From Chryseobacterium lathyri (GTDB lineage Bacteria; Bacteroidota; Bacteroidia; Flavobacteriales; Weeksellaceae), in contig NZ_QNFY01000004.1 in the NCBI RefSeq assembly GCF_003290185.1, positions 124,001 to 188,000 of the forward strand: a DNA stretch of 64,000 bases, given 5' to 3'. The translations under genes and the position numbers were made by a program. Below the pieces are notes generated by a model. It saw nothing but the letters and a program-made list of their open reading frames with translations. It had not been told where the DNA came from and did not search any database. Below are positions 8,737-17,404 of this stretch, piece by piece. Position 1 is the stretch's first letter. Every line of letters starts with the position of its first letter.

Positions 8737-9379
8737 ATTCCTAAAACACTTAGAAAAAAACAACAACCGTGAATGGTTTACTCAGCACAAAGCGGAATAT
8801 GATTCAGTGGTAAAAGAAAACAAAGTTTTTTTTAATCAGGTCTATACTGAACTTCAGGAACACGATAATTTAAAAGGAATCCATATTTTCAGGATTTACA
8901 GGGATGTTCGCTTTTCCAAGGACCCTACTCCGTATAAAACCAATTTCGGGGTTGGCTATTCCCGTTCAAAGCCAATGCTGAGAGGAGGATATTATATTCA
9001 GCTGGAGCCCGGTAACAGTTTTGTAGGTGGCGGTTTCTGGGGACCTGAGGCTAAAGACCTGCTCCGTATCCGTAAAGAATTCGAGCTCAATACCACAGAA
9101 ATTGAAAAGATCACTTCTGATGAAACTTTCATGCAATACTTTGGAGAAATTAAAGGCGATGCTGTAAAAACAGCTCCGAGAGGTTTTGATAAAAATCACC
9201 CAGCCATAGATCTAATCAGGAAAAAACAATATGTAGTAATGCGGAAATTTACCGATAAAGAAGTTCTGTCTGATGGTTTCCAGAAAGAAGCGGTTCTCAC
9301 CTTATTGGCCATGCGTCCTTTTTTTGATTATATGAGTGAGGTGCTGACTACGGACTTAAATGGAGAACCTTTATATTAA
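8720..9379 (+). CDS. DUF2461 domain protein
   Basis: 219 residues from ATG 8720 (ATG 8708 is four codons upstream and also possible). The start MKKTFEFLKHLEKNNNREWF and the later RIYRDVRFSKDPTPYKTNFG motif are the signatures of the DUF2461/TIGR02453 family, and the length matches. The biochemical role of the family is not established. It overlaps the end of the preceding membrane-protein gene by 17 bases, so the two are likely co-transcribed. Confidence 0.92.
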   Translation: MKKTFEFLKHLEKNNNREWFTQHKAEYDSVVKENKVFFNQVYTELQEHDNLKGIHIFRIYRDVRFSKDPTPYKTNFGVGYSRSKPMLRGGYYIQLEPGNSFVGGGFWGPEAKDLLRIRKEFELNTTEIEKITSDETFMQYFGEIKGDAVKTAPRGFDKNHPAIDLIRKKQYVVMRKFTDKEVLSDGFQKEAVLTLLAMRPFFDYMSEVLTTDLNGEPLY

Positions 9380-9482
9380 AACATAAAGAAAGATCGTTTA
9401 GGAATTTTCTGTTCTCATAAAATCCGGTTAATATTTTACTTATTTTTATAACACTAAATCACCAAACAAAATATTAATCATC

Positions 9483-10001
9483 ATGAATTTAAAAACATTA
9501 ATCACGCACAGTGTTCAGTACAACAATTGGGTAGTTAACAAATATATCGACTGGCTTTCCACAAAATCTGATGAGCAGCTTAACCAAGAGGTTATTTCAA
9601 GTTTTCCGACGATCTTAGCAACCCTGCATCACATCTGGCAGACCCAGCAATACTGGTGGGCTTATATTGCCGAAAACGGCGATTTTGATTTTGCTGAAAT
9701 TTCAGCTGCAGTGACTAAAGAAGAGATTTTCAATGGCATAAAAAACAACTCCCAAAAGTTGATGGATTACGTGGAAACCTTATCAGAAGAAGACCTGGCA
9801 AAAAACGTAAAAATTGAATCCCAATGGTTCCAGTGTGACTTTTCAAAATTTGAATATATTCAGCACGTGATCATTCACGGGACTTATCACCGGGGACAGA
9901 TCGTTACTATGGGACGGAATGTTGGAATAACAGATGCTCCAATGACGGATTACAACTTCTGGAATGTCTATAAAAATTCAGAAGCAACATCCGAAGCATA
10001 G
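9483..10001 (+). CDS. DinB-fold (DinB/YfiT-like) protein, probable metal-dependent transferase
   Basis: 172 residues forming a four-helix-bundle DinB-like protein. The three family metal-binding histidines are visible: H49 in LATLHHIW, and H132 and H136 in HVIIHGTYHRGQI. Members include bacillithiol- and mycothiol-type S-transferases and many uncharacterised proteins; this is not DNA polymerase IV, which is encoded separately at 30218. No linked gene points to a substrate. Confidence 0.92.
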   Translation: MNLKTLITHSVQYNNWVVNKYIDWLSTKSDEQLNQEVISSFPTILATLHHIWQTQQYWWAYIAENGDFDFAEISAAVTKEEIFNGIKNNSQKLMDYVETLSEEDLAKNVKIESQWFQCDFSKFEYIQHVIIHGTYHRGQIVTMGRNVGITDAPMTDYNFWNVYKNSEATSEA

Positions 10002-10052
10002 CTAAATAACCTAATATCTGTAATTGTTAAATTATAAAACATCTACTAAAAC

Positions 10053-10544
10053 ATGACAGATCCTGAACTCTGGGAGGAAGAATTAACAACAATATGGAAT
10101 CAGCTGGGAAAAATATCCAATGATGATTTTATTGAAAAAATAAAACGACATACGGATAAGATCTCTGATGATCATCCTGCCATTGCAGATTTTGAAAGAG
10201 CGTGTGCCTACGATTCTACAGGATTTGAAAAACATGCAGAACCCCTTTACAGATCTGCTTTAGAATTGGGTCTTGCAGGATTGCGGAGAAGAAGGGCAAG
10301 AATTCAGCTGGCAAGTACTTTAAGGAATAATGGAAAATTCCATGAAAGCATAGAAATACTGAGAGAGGAAAAGGAAAACTATTCCGATGAGCTGGATGAT
10401 GCTGTCAATGCATTTTTGGCGCTGTCGCTTTCCTCGGTCAATAATGATAAGGAAGCATTGTCTTTAGTTCTGGAATCACTATCCGCACATTTGCCGAGGT
10501 ATAATAAATCGGTGTATCATTATTCAAAAGAACTCATCAAATAA
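10053..10544 (+). CDS. Tetratricopeptide-repeat protein
   Basis: 163 residues, cytoplasmic, all helical. Two to three TPR-like units are seen around residues 55-130 (AEPLYRSALELG, RARIQLASTLRNNGKFHESIEIL, DAVNAFLALSLSSVNNDKEAL), giving a short superhelix for binding a partner protein. Similar short TPR proteins occur as stand-alone genes; the partner is unknown. A terminator follows at 10656. Confidence 0.85.
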   Translation: MTDPELWEEELTTIWNQLGKISNDDFIEKIKRHTDKISDDHPAIADFERACAYDSTGFEKHAEPLYRSALELGLAGLRRRRARIQLASTLRNNGKFHESIEILREEKENYSDELDDAVNAFLALSLSSVNNDKEALSLVLESLSAHLPRYNKSVYHYSKELIK

Positions 10545-10655
10545 ACAATAGACGTAAATACGCAAATAAGTGCAGGTTCTGTTGTAAATTTAACTGTTAA
10601 AAGCTGGAAGATCCTAAATCACTACAGCCTTAATATTCTTTGTCATTTATAACGT

Positions 10656-10683
10656 AAAACGTTCGGTCTTCAGAACGTTTTTC
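10656..10683 (+). terminator. Terminator after the TPR gene
   Basis: AAAACGTTC and GAACGTTTT pair around an 8-base loop and run into T-rich sequence. Confidence 0.75.
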
Positions 10684-10724
10684 TTTATTTTTACAGGGAT
10701 TCAACGATAAACCCATACTATCAT

Positions 10725-11273
10725 ATGAGAAAAATAATCCTGGACCTGGCTGTCACTTTAGATGGATTCATTGAAGGTCCCAATGGCGAAACAGATTGGT
10801 GCATCATGGATGATGACATGAATTTTGACGGATTTCTGAACAGTATCGATACTATTTTTTATGGCCGGGTAAGTTATGATTCCTGGGGAACCTATCAGCC
10901 GGAAGAAACCGCTGATCCTGAAGAAAAAGAGTTTTGGAGATCTATACATTCTAAAAATAAGTATGTTTTTTCAGGACAGGACAGAAAAGATCCGGGAGCC
11001 ATTTTTATCAGCTCCGATATTGCTGGAAAAGTAGCTGAAATTAAGCAACAGGAAGGAAAAGATATCTGGTTGTATGGCGGAGCGGGTCTTATCAACACTT
11101 TTATTAATTCAGATCTTATTGATGTATACAGAATTTCCGTTCACCCCGTTGCTCTGGGAAGCGGAAAACCTTTGTTTGAAAACCTGAAAGAAAGGCTGGA
11201 GCTGAAATTGATCACTACAAACGTTTTCAGGTCAGGAGTGGTACAGCTTATCTACGAGCCAAAAAACCAATAA
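10725..11273 (+). CDS. Dihydrofolate reductase-like (RibD C-terminal domain) protein
   Basis: 182 residues. The start MRKIILDLAVTLDGFIEGPNGETDW and the motifs FYGRVSYDSW, DIWLYGGAGLINTF and the terminal YRISVHPVALGSGKPLF define the RibD-C/YyaP-type reductase family, which has the DHFR fold and uses NADPH. Substrate unknown; this is unlikely to be the cell's main folate reductase or the RibD of riboflavin synthesis, because the deaminase domain is absent. It lies 26 bases upstream of the alpha/beta hydrolase gene and may share its transcript. Confidence 0.9.
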   Translation: MRKIILDLAVTLDGFIEGPNGETDWCIMDDDMNFDGFLNSIDTIFYGRVSYDSWGTYQPEETADPEEKEFWRSIHSKNKYVFSGQDRKDPGAIFISSDIAGKVAEIKQQEGKDIWLYGGAGLINTFINSDLIDVYRISVHPVALGSGKPLFENLKERLELKLITTNVFRSGVVQLIYEPKNQ

Positions 11274-11299
11274 ATTAAACCTCAGAAAATATATTAATC

Positions 11300-12091
11300 A
11301 TGGAAAAATATGCACAGTCTTCGGACGGACAGAATATTCATTATAAAGAAAGCGGACAGGGAAGCCCCTCTCTCCTATTTGTACATGGGTGGCTCGGCAA
11401 TGCAGAATGGTGGAACAGCCAGCAGGAGTATTTCAAGGACAGATATCATATCGTACAGATGGATCTTGCCGGGCACGGAAAATCTGATGCTTCCAGAAAC
11501 GAATGGACGAGTACATTGTATGCAGATGATATCAAAGCAGTAGCTGACCAGATAGATTCTTCAGAAATCATCCTGGTAGGACATTCTATGTCAGGAGCCT
11601 ATGTCCTTGAAGCTTCTTTAAAAATTCCCCAGGTAAAAGCACTTATCCTGATCGACACCGTAAAAGATCTTGACGAAGCGATCACAGAAGAAAAGGCTGA
11701 AGAGTATTTATTCGTGCATTACCGCAATGATTTTAAAAATGCCGTTGAAAATATTCTTCCTCAATATCTTTTTGCGGAAAAAACGCCATCCGAAGTGAAA
11801 CGTAGTCTTCAGGATGAGTTTCTTCAAAATACTTCAGAAAAAGCTATTGATCTGCTCAGACCTTTGTATAAGAAAGATTTCAGAGAAGAGGCGTCACAAG
11901 TTCAGGTTCCGGTAAGGGCTATTAATTCCGATAACTTCCCGACCAACATAGAGCATAACCGGAAGTATTTGAAAGATTATAATTATACTGAAATAGCCGG
12001 AACAGGCCACTATCCTATGCTGGAAAATCCAAAAGAATTTAACCGTATTCTTGATGATATTCTGAAAGAAGTCAATGAGGAACGTCAATAG
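11300..12091 (+). CDS. Alpha/beta-fold hydrolase
   Basis: 263 residues, no signal peptide, cytoplasmic. The oxyanion-hole motif HGWLGN (residues 29-34) and nucleophile elbow GHSMSG with S96 are clear; the remaining triad residues are probably D211 (INSDNFP) and H237 (GTGHYPM). The overall pattern resembles small esterases and hydrolases of the AB_hydrolase_1 family. The substrate cannot be told. It lies between the DHFR-like gene (26 bases) and the DUF2200 gene (27 bases), so a three-gene transcript is likely. Confidence 0.92.
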   Translation: MEKYAQSSDGQNIHYKESGQGSPSLLFVHGWLGNAEWWNSQQEYFKDRYHIVQMDLAGHGKSDASRNEWTSTLYADDIKAVADQIDSSEIILVGHSMSGAYVLEASLKIPQVKALILIDTVKDLDEAITEEKAEEYLFVHYRNDFKNAVENILPQYLFAEKTPSEVKRSLQDEFLQNTSEKAIDLLRPLYKKDFREEASQVQVPVRAINSDNFPTNIEHNRKYLKDYNYTEIAGTGHYPMLENPKEFNRILDDILKEVNEERQ

Positions 12092-12118
12092 TACTAAGTG
12101 AATATTAATTAAAAAGTC

Positions 12119-12472
12119 ATGCAGAACACCAGAATTTATACTACCGCTTTTGCCAGCGTTTATCCTCATTATATTCAAAAAGCAGAAAAGAAAGGACATA
12201 CAAAATCCGAAGTTCATGAAATTATATTTTGGCTTACAGGATATGATGAAAAAAGCTTACAAGAGATTTTAGATAACAGAACAGATTTTAAAACATTCTT
12301 TGAACAGGCCCCACAGATCAATCCCAATGTTTCACTGATCAAAGGGGTTATTTGTGGATACCGCGTGGAAGACATTGAAGATGAGCTGATGCGAAATATC
12401 CGTTATCTGGATAAACTGATTGATGAATTGGCAAAGGGAAAGAAGATGGAGAAAATATTAAGGGAATCATGA
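12119..12472 (+). CDS. DUF2200 domain protein
   Basis: 117 residues, whole-length match by eye to DUF2200: the family start of the form [22 protein letters not shown], then the [11 protein letters not shown] segment and the [19 protein letters not shown] core. Cytoplasmic, function unknown. Last in a probable transcript with the hydrolase gene upstream. Confidence 0.92.
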   Translation: MQNTRIYTTAFASVYPHYIQKAEKKGHTKSEVHEIIFWLTGYDEKSLQEILDNRTDFKTFFEQAPQINPNVSLIKGVICGYRVEDIEDELMRNIRYLDKLIDELAKGKKMEKILRES

Positions 12473-12872
12473 TTTGTGAGATGTACCAGAAATAATAAAA
12501 AGAGCTAACAAAAACTATTCAAAAAAATGAGCTGACTCTGGTAGAATGAATCTACTTTGAAAGTCATGATAACAGTGAAATCATTATGTCAGTATCCTTG
12601 TCAAGGTTTAAAACCTTGACAAGGATACTCCTAGAGACTTTGCTTCTGGATAGCTTATTATAATAACTGACCTACAGTTGCTTTTGTCTTAATAACTTAC
12701 TATTCCAGCTTCTGATAACATTAAAAAAACTGTCTTTATCCGGATCAATAAATACGATAAAACCCCTTTCCGGATTCAAAAAACTTTCCGAAATTTGTAA
12801 TCTGTGCGTTAAATATAATCAATGAAATAAAAATTTTAAATCAGAACATACAGTAAAACTTAGTATAAGTTT
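12473..12872. other. Non-coding stretch before the riboswitch
   Basis: No gene seen. Its main feature is a near-perfect palindrome at 12591-12629: two exactly complementary 19-base arms around a single A. It has no T-run, so it is not a classic terminator, although it could end the DUF2200 transcript about 120 bases downstream. The rest is AT-rich and should contain the ribB promoter. Confidence 0.7.
12591..12629. repeat. 39-base palindrome (19-bp arms, one-base centre)
   Basis: Arms 12591-12609 and 12611-12629 are perfectly complementary, each containing the submotif TCCTTGTCAAGG. The shape fits a dispersed intergenic palindrome (REP-like) as well as a protein-binding dyad. Confidence 0.8.
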
Positions 12873-12990
12873 TCTTCGGGGCAGGGTGAAATTCCCTACC
12901 GGCGGTTACAGTCCGCGACTCCTTTCTTATGAAGGGACTGATCTGGTGAAATTCCGGAACCGACAGTTAAAGTCTGGATGGGAGAAGAAA
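12873..12990 (+). promoter_or_regulatory. FMN riboswitch (RFN element) controlling ribB
   Basis: The conserved RFN blocks are all visible in order: CTTCGGGGCAGGGTGAAATT, CCTACCGGCGGT, ACAGTCCGCGAC, a variable stem, CTGGTGAAATTCCGGAACCG, ACAGTTAAAGTCTGGATG and GGGAGAAG. It lies about 95 bases before ribB. The element binds flavin mononucleotide and is expected to lower ribB expression when FMN is plentiful. No strong intrinsic terminator stands between it and ribB, so translational control is the likelier mode. Confidence 0.97.
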
Positions 12991-13085
12991 ATGAGATGAC
13001 CAATAAGATTCCTTATGGACTCTTGTTGCGTTGTATTTCATTTCCATGTACCGAAGACTATTTTAACTTTTAAAAGTAAAATAAC

Positions 13086-13733
13086 ATGGAAAAATTATTA
13101 GAACAATTCGGAGCAAGCTCCAAAGAACGTGTAGAAAAAGCACTTCAAACACTACAAAAGGGAAAAGGTATTCTTTTGGTAGATGATGAAAACCGTGAAA
13201 ACGAAGGTGATATCATCTTTCCCGCTTCCACTATTACAGAACAGGATATGGCACTTCTGATCCGCGAATGCAGCGGTATCGTCTGCTTATGCATTTCTGA
13301 GGAAAAAAGCCGCCACCTCAACCTTCGTCCGATGGTGGAAAACAACAATTCAAAAAATCAAACCGCATTTACCATTTCCATTGAAGCCAGAGAAGGTGTG
13401 GAATCCGGTGTTTCTGCAAGAGACCGTGTAACAACGATCAGAACTGCTGTGGCAGCAGGTGCCCAGGCAGAGCATATTGCAAGTCCCGGTCATGTTTTCC
13501 CTCTGATTGCCAGAAAAGATGGTGTATTTGCAAGACGCGGTCATACCGAAGGCAGTGTAGATCTTGTAAAAATGGCCAATCTGGGTGACGATGCCGTACT
13601 TTGTGAACTGACGAATGAAGACGGTTCTATGGCAAGACTTCCTGAAATTGTGAACTTTGCTATCAAAAAAGAGATGAGCGTCGTGACCATCGAAGACATT
13701 TATGCTTACCGTAAAATGGTAATGAGCAATTAA
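13086..13733 (+). CDS. ribB: 3,4-dihydroxy-2-butanone-4-phosphate synthase
   Basis: 215 residues, the size of a monofunctional RibB. It converts ribulose 5-phosphate to the four-carbon precursor of riboflavin plus formate. The acidic metal-binding loop [10 protein letters not shown] (residues 37-46) and the [11 protein letters not shown] segment are intact. There is no GTP cyclohydrolase II (RibA) domain behind it, so RibA must be encoded elsewhere or separately. Expression is controlled by the FMN riboswitch directly upstream, and a strong terminator follows, making it a single-gene unit. Confidence 0.97.
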   Translation: MEKLLEQFGASSKERVEKALQTLQKGKGILLVDDENRENEGDIIFPASTITEQDMALLIRECSGIVCLCISEEKSRHLNLRPMVENNNSKNQTAFTISIEAREGVESGVSARDRVTTIRTAVAAGAQAEHIASPGHVFPLIARKDGVFARRGHTEGSVDLVKMANLGDDAVLCELTNEDGSMARLPEIVNFAIKKEMSVVTIEDIYAYRKMVMSN

Positions 13734-13759
13734 ACGTAAACATTTTTAACGCACAAAGT

Positions 13760-13789
13760 CGCCTGCTGATGCTATCAGCAGGCGTTTTT
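13760..13789 (+). terminator. Terminator of ribB
   Basis: CGCCTGCTGAT and ATCAGCAGGCG pair over 11 bases around GCT, followed by five T residues. Confidence 0.93.
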
Positions 13790-13869
13790 ATTAAAAAGTT
13801 AACTAAAAACAAATAAAATTATCATTTCAATACTATTTTTTGATTATTTTTAACAAAAAAATCTTAACC

Positions 13870-14868
13870 ATGAAAAAATCTTTACTCCTCTTATTAGGAG
13901 CTTCTGCAATGTTTTCTGCGCAGATCACGCTTACAAAAGCAGCCAATGACCCTATTTCCGGAAACGTTATCAATTACAATCATGTAACCGGAGCCGTAAA
14001 CAACTCCGCAACAGGAGCTAACACTGTGTTTTCAAACGGAGGTCTTACAATGGGAATTTCGTCAGTAACGACTTATTCTACTCCTACTTCTGCTGAAATA
14101 ACAACATTTCCGGGTTCTACCATTAAAATGATAGACGGAGCAACAACCATTTATTATAAAGCTTCTACAACTAAACTGGAAATTACAGGAATTGTAAATC
14201 CACAGCTTACCTTAAATTTCAGTGTAGATAATGGTACTTATAATAATTATCCTACCACTTATGGACCAGCACAAAATGATACGGCTAAAGGGACTTTCTC
14301 GTCATCTGCTGCCAACGGATTATTCAGTGGTACAATGACTGCCCAGGCTGATGCATACGGAACTCTGATTATTGGCAATCAAACATACAGTAATGTTCTT
14401 AGAGTAAAATATACACAGAACCTTAATCTATATGCATCTTTTGATGTTATTTATGCCAACCCTATCGGAACAGCTACCAATACATCCTATGCTTATTACG
14501 ATGCTTCTCACAGATATGCTCTGCTAAGTTCTACAAGCGGAAATGTCAGTGTTCCATTGTTGAGTATCAACCAGACAGTAGGCACTGCATTAGCTTTAAA
14601 CGAAGCATTTCTGGCAACCAGCAATACAGTGAAAAAAGAAAACTTAGTGGTTTATCCTAACCCTGCACAGGACTTTATCGGTTTCAAAGGAAATACAGAT
14701 AATTACTCCAAAGCAAATATTTACAGTCTGGATGGGAAACTGGTTAAAACATCAGATGTAAAATCCGGAAATATTCAAATCTCAGATCTTCCACCAGCGT
14801 CTTATTTCATAGAGATCAGTGGAAAAAATGCTACAGATACAAAGAATACAAAATTTATCAAGAAATAA
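13870..14868 (+). CDS. Secreted protein with T9SS type A sorting domain
   Basis: 332 residues from ATG 13870, which starts the signal peptide MKKSLLLLLGASAMFSAQ (a longer frame from 13840 adds ten residues ahead of it). The middle, residues 20-255, is Thr/Ser/Asn-rich and beta-strand-like with no recognised domain. The last 75 residues form a T9SS type A sorting domain (VVYPNPAQDF, then YSLDGKLVKT, ending KFIKK), so the protein should cross the outer membrane and be released or attached to the surface. Terminated directly downstream. Confidence 0.9.
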   Translation: MKKSLLLLLGASAMFSAQITLTKAANDPISGNVINYNHVTGAVNNSATGANTVFSNGGLTMGISSVTTYSTPTSAEITTFPGSTIKMIDGATTIYYKASTTKLEITGIVNPQLTLNFSVDNGTYNNYPTTYGPAQNDTAKGTFSSSAANGLFSGTMTAQADAYGTLIIGNQTYSNVLRVKYTQNLNLYASFDVIYANPIGTATNTSYAYYDASHRYALLSSTSGNVSVPLLSINQTVGTALALNEAFLATSNTVKKENLVVYPNPAQDFIGFKGNTDNYSKANIYSLDGKLVKTSDVKSGNIQISDLPPASYFIEISGKNATDTKNTKFIKK

Positions 14869-14874
14869 TAAAAA

Positions 14875-14906
14875 ATCCCCGCTCAATTGAGCGGGATTTT
14901 TTTTTA
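14875..14906 (+). terminator. Terminator after the T9SS gene
   Basis: CCCGCTCAA/TTGAGCGGG forms a perfect 9-bp stem followed by nine T residues. Confidence 0.92.
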
Positions 14907-14910
14907 GAAA

Positions 14911-15048
14911 GAAGCTGGATGTTGGAGGATGGAAGCTATTTCAGCCTAAGAACAAATACAGTTCAATTTTATTCTATTTTTTAGCCAAAAATCTGGTGTA
15001 ATAGTTTACACAGCGTAAGCTCCCATCTTCCAGCCCTGCTTCCATCCT
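14911..15048. repeat. Imperfect inverted intergenic repeat
   Basis: The left part (14913-14937) and the reverse complement of the right part (15019-15048) both read roughly AGC..GG..TGGA.GATGG.AGCT, with about three quarters of positions shared. About 80 AT-rich bases lie between. It sits between convergent genes and has the shape of a small non-coding mobile or dispersed repeat. Confidence 0.45.
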
Positions 15049-15057
15049 ATTTTATGA

Positions 15058-17145
15058 TTAAAAAGTAGCTGCAGGAGCTGTTTCGTTGTTAAGCTTTCGC
15101 TGAATTTCCGTCTTTTTTCCTTTGGAGAAATCATAACTCAGTCCTAATACAAACATTGACTTATTATTCATAATCTGAGTATGAACTTTATAATCAACTA
15201 AGCTTTCCGGTAAACTTTTTGTTTTGTACTCTGAAGGCATTCCTATCCAGTACATGCCCGTGGAAAACGTCCAGTTCTTGTATTTATAGCTTACAAAAAT
15301 ATTATTCTGATTTTCGTTCGTGTTCATGAAAGCACCACTAAGACTATACACCGGAATATTGAACTGATACTGAAGTGAGAAAGATTTATATTCTGAGGAA
15401 AGCGAAAAATAATTTCCTAAATAATCATTCTTAATCAAAGCGCCGGTACTGGTTTTTACTGTTTCAGAAGTAGGTGTAATCACAGCTTTTATTACAAACA
15501 GGCTATTCCCGAAAGGCTTATAAGATCCTGTAAGCTGTACTCCGTATCGCTGTCCGTTTTTCCCGTTTTCATAAGTCAGTGCATAACCTCCCAATACATT
15601 ATCCTGAACATAATACTGATTGATTACCCTGTTGGTATATCGGTAAAACAAACCTGCATTAAAATCAAAATATTTGTTATTAAAAGAATAGGTCAGGTTG
15701 TTAGAAAATACCTGCTGAGATTCTAAAAAGGGATTTCCTCTTTGGACAATATTAGGCGCCAACTGCAGCACGTTACTACTCAAGGCATTACTCCATGGGC
15801 TTACCGGGTTATAGCTTGCTGTAAAACGAAGGTTGTGATTATTTTTAAGTTGATAGGCTAAAATAACCTTCGGAGTAAAAGTCCATTCATCAAAAGTATT
15901 CTCTGCACTTTTGTTGTGAATATTTGTAAGACCAGCTCCGATGCGGTAACTGAATTGATTTACCTTTCCAGCAAATTCGGTATAAAAATACTGTTCCAGA
16001 TAATTGACACTGTATTGAGAATATCCGGCAAGGTTATTCAGATCATTGGAAATAGAAGACCTTGAAATACGATATCCGGATGATAGTTTTCCTGCTTTAA
16101 AATCATGAGTATGGGCAAGCTCTCCTACCAGGCTCGTTTGCTTTGCCTTTAAAACCATATCATTATCATATACCGAAAGTCCTGAGCCTACAATCCATTC
16201 CCTGGCAGTTTCTGAAGTATTGGTAGTATAATGAGAACCTACTACATTAATGCTTAGTTCGTCTTTTTCACCAATCTTTTTGGAGTAATAAAGATCCAGC
16301 TTAGGAATCATATAATCCGAACCATTATTTTTAAACATCGCATGTTCTTCCTTCAGATGATCTTCACTAAAGATACTTTGCCCTACTCCTTTTGAAAATC
16401 TGCTGAAAGTATCCATATTCAGTTTGACCTGAAAGGCATAATTATCGGGAACAAGTCTTGTATAACGTAAAGCAACATTCTGGAAAGTATATCCAAAATG
16501 ATCTTTCCTGTTTTCATCAGAACGGTAATGCTTTCCATTCAGCTGGTAATCATAAATGCTGTTTACTCTTCTGTCATCATAATCTCTGAGGTTTAGAGAA
16601 TATTCAAGTCCGAAATTATTTTTCCCTTTTGTATAATTAGCGTAAGCAGAACCATTCACGAATCCTGTATTCAAAGCTGTAGAAACATCAGCCCCGAACA
16701 CATATCCTGTTTCTGTGGATCTCGTCAGAATATTAACCACAGTATCTGCCCTTGTTGCCCATCTTGCCGGCGGAATATCATAATACTCAACTTTCACAAC
16801 CTCACTGGGTGCAACACTTCGTATCTGCATATCTGTAGCTTCAATCCCGTTGATAAGAAATAGTGTAGTTCCTCCTTTCGTACTTGTGATGGTATTGGAA
16901 ACGGGATCCAGCTGCAGCTCAGGCAGCGTCTGAAGTAAGTCTTTTGCATACCTTGCTTTCTCCAGAGCTTCTTTATCAAAGGTATAAACGGACTTATCTG
17001 CAAACTGCTTTTTACGTTGAGCCTTTAAGATCACTTCCTGGATTTCCTTTGTACCCGACTGTTCTATCGTATCATTTTTCGTGCTCTCCTGCGAAAACAC
17101 CAAAATCCCACAAAGAAAAAATACAGAATATATCGTTTTTTTCAT
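15058..17145 (-). CDS. Outer-membrane beta-barrel / TonB-receptor-like protein
   Basis: 695 residues from ATG 17145, which opens the signal peptide MKKTIYSVFFLCGILVFSQ (a TTG-type extension upstream is rejected). A plug-like region follows (QEVILKAQRK..., LLQTLPELQLDPVSNTIT, LFLINGIEATDMQIRSVAPSEVVKVEYYD), then about 500 residues of alternating aromatic beta strands. The combination fits the outer_membrane beta-barrel family (OMP_b-brl_3) related to TonB receptors. No TonB box can be named with confidence, and the substrate is unknown. Divergent from the OMP gene at 17405. Confidence 0.88.
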   Translation of the reverse strand: MKKTIYSVFFLCGILVFSQESTKNDTIEQSGTKEIQEVILKAQRKKQFADKSVYTFDKEALEKARYAKDLLQTLPELQLDPVSNTITSTKGGTTLFLINGIEATDMQIRSVAPSEVVKVEYYDIPPARWATRADTVVNILTRSTETGYVFGADVSTALNTGFVNGSAYANYTKGKNNFGLEYSLNLRDYDDRRVNSIYDYQLNGKHYRSDENRKDHFGYTFQNVALRYTRLVPDNYAFQVKLNMDTFSRFSKGVGQSIFSEDHLKEEHAMFKNNGSDYMIPKLDLYYSKKIGEKDELSINVVGSHYTTNTSETAREWIVGSGLSVYDNDMVLKAKQTSLVGELAHTHDFKAGKLSSGYRISRSSISNDLNNLAGYSQYSVNYLEQYFYTEFAGKVNQFSYRIGAGLTNIHNKSAENTFDEWTFTPKVILAYQLKNNHNLRFTASYNPVSPWSNALSSNVLQLAPNIVQRGNPFLESQQVFSNNLTYSFNNKYFDFNAGLFYRYTNRVINQYYVQDNVLGGYALTYENGKNGQRYGVQLTGSYKPFGNSLFVIKAVITPTSETVKTSTGALIKNDYLGNYFSLSSEYKSFSLQYQFNIPVYSLSGAFMNTNENQNNIFVSYKYKNWTFSTGMYWIGMPSEYKTKSLPESLVDYKVHTQIMNNKSMFVLGLSYDFSKGKKTEIQRKLNNETAPAATF

Positions 17146-17404
17146 ATTCAGAAATAAAATTGTATTGATGAAAATAAGACAGTCAATATCCAGCATTCGT
17201 TACATGTAGTCAAGTTTCTGCAGGAAATAAAGACAACCGGTTAAGTTGCAAAGACTTGTCTGCTCCTTCATTATCCACGGAAATAAACAGCACGAATAAC
17301 AATTAAATCACTAATTAAAAATTAAAAACGAAACCATATTGAATTATTATTGATTTTTTGCCCGTTTTTTGCTGCTACCTTTTTAAACCACAAAATATAA
17401 AGTC

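Noticed and set aside
13840..13869. Earlier start for the T9SS protein
   Set aside because: The extension precedes a complete signal peptide beginning at 13870.
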